From NCBI GenBank assembly GCA_947573135.1, contig CANPDU010000008.1, positions 1-64,000 of the forward strand: a stretch of 64,000 nt of DNA, written 5' to 3'. Shown here piece after piece: positions 60,330 through 64,000 of the stretch (its first letter is position 1; each line of letters begins with the position of its first letter). Below the pieces are notes generated by a model. That model searched no databases. It saw only the letters and a program-made list of their open reading frames with translations, and was not told where the DNA came from. Position numbers and translations under genes: made by a program. The DNA comes from an uncultured Bacteroidales bacterium. GTDB taxonomy: Bacteria; Bacteroidota; Bacteroidia; Bacteroidales; Muribaculaceae.

Positions 60330-61121
60330 TTAATCACAACTCCGTTTAACGATTTCCTCTATGACCAGACCGGATAGCGTAAGACCGAAGATTGCCGTTA
60401 TGTGCATAAGCGACCCGTTTATTCTCGCCTTAACTGATGCTGTAAGGCCGGAGGGATCGGCCGAACCTATCTCGCATGACTCATCGCTTTCTCCGAGATT
60501 CTCCAGCAATTCATCACTGTAGACACATTGAAATTTACGCCGTGGCCAACGCTGCGTTTTTTTGAACCTCTGGCGCAACGCTCTGGCAAGCGGACAACCT
60601 TCGACTTTACTGAATTCGGCAACCTTGATGCGTGTCGGATCGAGTTTTAGCGCAGCTCCCATTGACGAATAAAATTTTGCCCTCGAACGCGTTGCGTTCT
60701 CAATAAGAAGCATCTTGTCTTTTAATGAGTCGATCGCGTCTATGACATAATCATAGCTGTCAAGATCAAATTTTTCGGCTGTCTCGGCTGTATAGACCGC
60801 ACATCTCGCGTCAATGTCAAGTTGCGGATTGATTGTCAGGAGATGCGATTTCATTGCGTCTACCTTGATAAGGCCGACGGTTTCGTTGGTCGCCATCAGC
60901 TGACGGTTGATGTTACTGACACTCACACGGTCACAATCTACAATCGTTATATGGCCTATCCCGCTGCGCACAAGGCTTTCGACGCACCAAGATCCGACGC
61001 CGCCTATGCCGAAAACAATTACTCTTGCATCCGCCATGTGTGCCATCGCCTTATCGCCCAACAGCCTGCGCGATCTGCTGAATATTTCGTCTCCGTTTAC
61101 CACCACAGATGCCTGTCGCAC
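60330..61121 (-). CDS. tcdA: tRNA threonylcarbamoyladenosine dehydratase
   Basis: RVIVFGIGGVGSWCVESLVRSGIGHITIVDCDRVSVSNINRQLMA ThiF/E1-like fold. Confidence 0.92.
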   Translation of the reverse strand: MRQASVVVNGDEIFSRSRRLLGDKAMAHMADARVIVFGIGGVGSWCVESLVRSGIGHITIVDCDRVSVSNINRQLMATNETVGLIKVDAMKSHLLTINPQLDIDARCAVYTAETAEKFDLDSYDYVIDAIDSLKDKMLLIENATRSRAKFYSSMGAALKLDPTRIKVAEFSKVEGCPLARALRQRFKKTQRWPRRKFQCVYSDELLENLGESDESCEIGSADPSGLTASVKARINGSLMHITAIFGLTLSGLVIEEIVKRSCD

Positions 61122-61125
61122 ATTA

Positions 61126-62526
61126 TTAATACGCGTTACGCTCGCCCTGGAAAACGTTTAAAACCGTGCGCACTATTATCTTGAGATCAAGCAAAAAAGT
61201 CCAGTTCTCAATATACCATACATCGTATTCGACACGCCGTTCCATTTTCCACAACTTATCGGTAACACCTCTGTAACCGTTGACCTGTGCCCAACCGGTG
61301 ATACCGGGCTTGACTATATGACGGACCATGTAATGATCGATAAGCTTCGAATAATCCTCTGTATGTTTCAGCATATGAGGCCGCGGACCGACTACAGACA
61401 TATCGCCTTTCCATACATTTATAAACTGTGGCAGTTCATCGATACTCGAACGCCGCAGAAAATCACCGAGTTTTGTCTTACGTTTGTCGTCTTTGGTTGC
61501 CTGACAGGTATCCGCATCTTTATTAACACGCATTGTACGGAATTTCAGACAATTGAACGAGCGTCCCTCATAGCCAGTCCTCTTCTGTCGGAAATACACC
61601 GGACCCGGCGACGACAATTTTATCGCGATTGCGACGGGAATATAGACAAGCGGGTAGACAGTCACAAGAAACAGCGACGAAGCGACCACGTCAAACAGAC
61701 GCTTGCTTGCCGCGTTAAACGGATTTTTTAGCGGATTACGCCTTCCGGCCAACACTGTTACAGAGCCGATATTGTGTAGTTCAAAACCGCGTCCCAGAGA
61801 TGGATCGGCGCTTGGCACCAGAAAAAATTCGGCATGATTTTCATCGGCAATCCTGATAACATCTTGCATCGTTCCGCTTTGATCCTCAGGATTGGTATAA
61901 TATATCTGATCGATATGATTGTCCGTCACGAATTTTTTGAGAGCTTCGGTATCGCCGACAAACTCATTCTTACGTTTGAATTCCTCACGGCACTCGGTAT
62001 CAAAGAAGCCTAACATCCTGTACCCGTATCCGGGATCGGAGTTCAGTTCTTCGCACAGTCGCTCGGCAGTCCGGTTGGTGCCTACAATGACGGTCCGCGT
62101 AAAATTATATCCCCGCCGTCTGAAATACTTGACCAGACGCCGAGACAAAAGATTCCACACCGGCAGAGCGAACACCATCATGCCATAATAGATCAGGTAT
62201 AACGACAGCGGTATCGGTTCTTTGCTCAGAATTTCGCTCAGCGAGAGGAAAAACAGCGCATGAAGTCCGACATTTATCAGGCTTTCGGCTACGACCCGAT
62301 CAAGCAATATCGTGCGGTCCCTATGTCTGAACCCTCGGTTTTTGACAATAACTGCCATATAGCTGATATTGATCAGAACCCACAAGAGTTTGTGTTCATA
62401 TGCCCCGATCGGTTTCGAAAGCCATAGAGTGAAAGCGAATACGACATTAAACAACACAAGATCGCTCAGACTGTAGCACAGTCTGAGATACTGACCCCAG
62501 CCGGATTGTCGCTTTCCTGCCGACAT
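61126..62526 (-). CDS. Undecaprenyl-phosphate glucose phosphotransferase (WcaJ-like)
   Basis: [65 protein letters not shown]. Confidence 0.92.
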   Translation of the reverse strand: MSAGKRQSGWGQYLRLCYSLSDLVLFNVVFAFTLWLSKPIGAYEHKLLWVLINISYMAVIVKNRGFRHRDRTILLDRVVAESLINVGLHALFFLSLSEILSKEPIPLSLYLIYYGMMVFALPVWNLLSRRLVKYFRRRGYNFTRTVIVGTNRTAERLCEELNSDPGYGYRMLGFFDTECREEFKRKNEFVGDTEALKKFVTDNHIDQIYYTNPEDQSGTMQDVIRIADENHAEFFLVPSADPSLGRGFELHNIGSVTVLAGRRNPLKNPFNAASKRLFDVVASSLFLVTVYPLVYIPVAIAIKLSSPGPVYFRQKRTGYEGRSFNCLKFRTMRVNKDADTCQATKDDKRKTKLGDFLRRSSIDELPQFINVWKGDMSVVGPRPHMLKHTEDYSKLIDHYMVRHIVKPGITGWAQVNGYRGVTDKLWKMERRVEYDVWYIENWTFLLDLKIIVRTVLNVFQGERNAY

Positions 62527-62558
62527 AAGTTCTTGCTATTACGATGTCGCTCCGGGTT

Positions 62559-64000
62559 CTACAGTTTGCCGTCAATAAGTTTGACTTTCTGATCGATCAT
62601 CTCAAGATCTGCCTTGATGCGTTCGATCTTACGCTGGAATTCACGCAACATCGAGTCGCCCGTTTTGCTTTTAGACGACAGGAACCCCATATTGTTCTCG
62701 TATGTCCGCAATTCGTTGCGCTTAGCGTCGGCAGCACGCAGCAGTTTCTCTCGCTCACGGTAGAGCTTGTTGGCGTCACCCTCGATTTCTGCGACCGAAG
62801 TCTCAAAACGATTCATTCGGGCACGGCTTTCCCGCACATTGAGAGCGTCACGCAGATGATTGACTTTCTCCCTGTACTCTTCATACACTTTATCTTTCTC
62901 GCGGAAAGGCACATGACCTATCTGCTGCCACTCGTCCTGAAGAGCATGCAATGCAGCAAGCGCCTCTTCCCGCGGTTGCTGGAGATCGATTTCCCCCAGA
63001 CGGACGATCACGTCGCGTTTGGCTTTGAGATTGGCGTTCTCTGTCTGACGCACACCTGAAGTCGCTTTCTTCTTTTGCTCAAAGAAATGGTCACACGCCG
63101 AGAGGAAACGCTGCCAAACGGCGTCGCTGTTTTTCTTACCTACGGTGCCGATAGCTTTCCACTCTTTCTGCATCGCGACAAACTCTTCTGTTGCCTTGCG
63201 CCAGTCGGTGCTGTCCTTAAGAGCCTCGGCTCGCTCGGCAAGTGCTGTTTTTGCTGCAAAATTCTTGGCATGCTCGTCACGCGTGTTTGCAAAGAATTCG
63301 GCTTTGGCGGCAAAGAACTTGTCACATACCTCACGGAAACGCGCAAAAAGCTGATTGTTCATCTTGCGCGACGCAAAACCGAGTTTTTTCCAGTCAGCCT
63401 GTGCCTCGATTATTGTCTTGGTCATTGCATCCCACGCACTGAACGATTTGAGTGCCGAATAATCCAACGCTTCAACACGCTCGCATATTGCGACTTTGCC
63501 GGCTTCGTTTTCAGCCTCACGGGCTTTCCGCGCCTCAAAAAACGCCTGATAGCGTTTGTTTATTTCTGCCGATGCCGACTTGAACTTGTCCCAGATCTCT
63601 TCTCTTATTTCCTTTGCCACAGGGCCGATCTGACGCCATTTGTTATGCAACTCCTGCAGGCGGCGGTATGCAGTGATCACATCTTCCTCCGATGCGAGAG
63701 CTTCAGCTTCGTTGAGCAATAGCTGCTTGCTGTCAAGATTTTTCTTAAAATCATAATCTCGCAGTTCTTTATTGATCTTCAGATTGTCGGAATAACGCTC
63801 GCGGGCATCCTGAAAGCGCTTCCACACATTCGTTTCTTCCGTCGCCGCTACTTCTCCGATCGAATTGAACTCATCCTGAAGTTCTCTGTAACGTGAAAAA
63901 GTACGGTTAACATTGTCTGTATCCTCGGCAAGAGCTATGATACTTTCGATTATTTCATTCTTTCTTCTGAGATTCTCGGCTTTCACAGCTTCCTGTTCGG
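62559..64000 (-). CDS. DUF349 domain-containing protein, 5' part beyond the window
   Basis: Repeated WKxIGxV / LQDEWQQIGHV helical modules; reading frame open to the window edge. Confidence 0.85.
   Translation of the reverse strand, partial: EQEAVKAENLRRKNEIIESIIALAEDTDNVNRTFSRYRELQDEFNSIGEVAATEETNVWKRFQDARERYSDNLKINKELRDYDFKKNLDSKQLLLNEAEALASEEDVITAYRRLQELHNKWRQIGPVAKEIREEIWDKFKSASAEINKRYQAFFEARKAREAENEAGKVAICERVEALDYSALKSFSAWDAMTKTIIEAQADWKKLGFASRKMNNQLFARFREVCDKFFAAKAEFFANTRDEHAKNFAAKTALAERAEALKDSTDWRKATEEFVAMQKEWKAIGTVGKKNSDAVWQRFLSACDHFFEQKKKATSGVRQTENANLKAKRDVIVRLGEIDLQQPREEALAALHALQDEWQQIGHVPFREKDKVYEEYREKVNHLRDALNVRESRARMNRFETSVAEIEGDANKLYREREKLLRAADAKRNELRTYENNMGFLSSKSKTGDSMLREFQRKIERIKADLEMIDQKVKLIDGKL

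Noticed and set aside
1-64000. CRISPR arrays, rRNA operons, transposases or prophage genes
   Set aside because: None recognised on either strand from the ORF translations or by reading intergenic regions.

Overview
The window looks like a Bacteroidales (Muribaculaceae/Bacteroides-like) chromosome segment. This is inferred from gene content and from TTTG-N19-22-TAnnTTTG promoters. The left arm (1-20.6 kb) carries a partial tRNA-Leu, housekeeping enzymes, a nigD-like/ECF-sigma/dual-membrane anti-sigma module, a GNAT toxin-like pair with a disrupted reading frame, a lipoprotein-TPR-TM-HTH regulator next to a TonB-type barrel, comF/mgtE/rsmA, and a DUF4925-like/PorT-like/PCMD-like envelope cassette. 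The centre (20.7-39.3 kb, minus strand) is a fused str-S10-spc-alpha ribosomal protein superoperon from rpsL to rplQ. It includes fusA, secY, map, infA, rpoA and two small genes missing from the ORF track (rpmJ, rpmD). The right arm holds DUF3857/transglutaminase paralogues, rfbC, an alternative GlmU, a membrane AraC regulator, a GH20, a Ca2+ P-type ATPase, pyrC, a glycosyltransferase, a POT transporter, TlpA-like proteins, sufE, an M28 peptidase, tcdA, an undecaprenyl-phosphate sugar transferase and a partial DUF349 gene. The best system-level candidate is the nigD/sigma/anti-sigma-barrel locus at 6.84-9.42 kb. Also notable are structured spacers inside the ribosomal operon (22.88-23.08 kb and 35.49-35.52 kb) and the frameshifted GNAT gene at 9.74-10.34 kb. 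No CRISPR array, rRNA, prophage or transposase was seen. All family calls come from reading the sequence, not from database searches.
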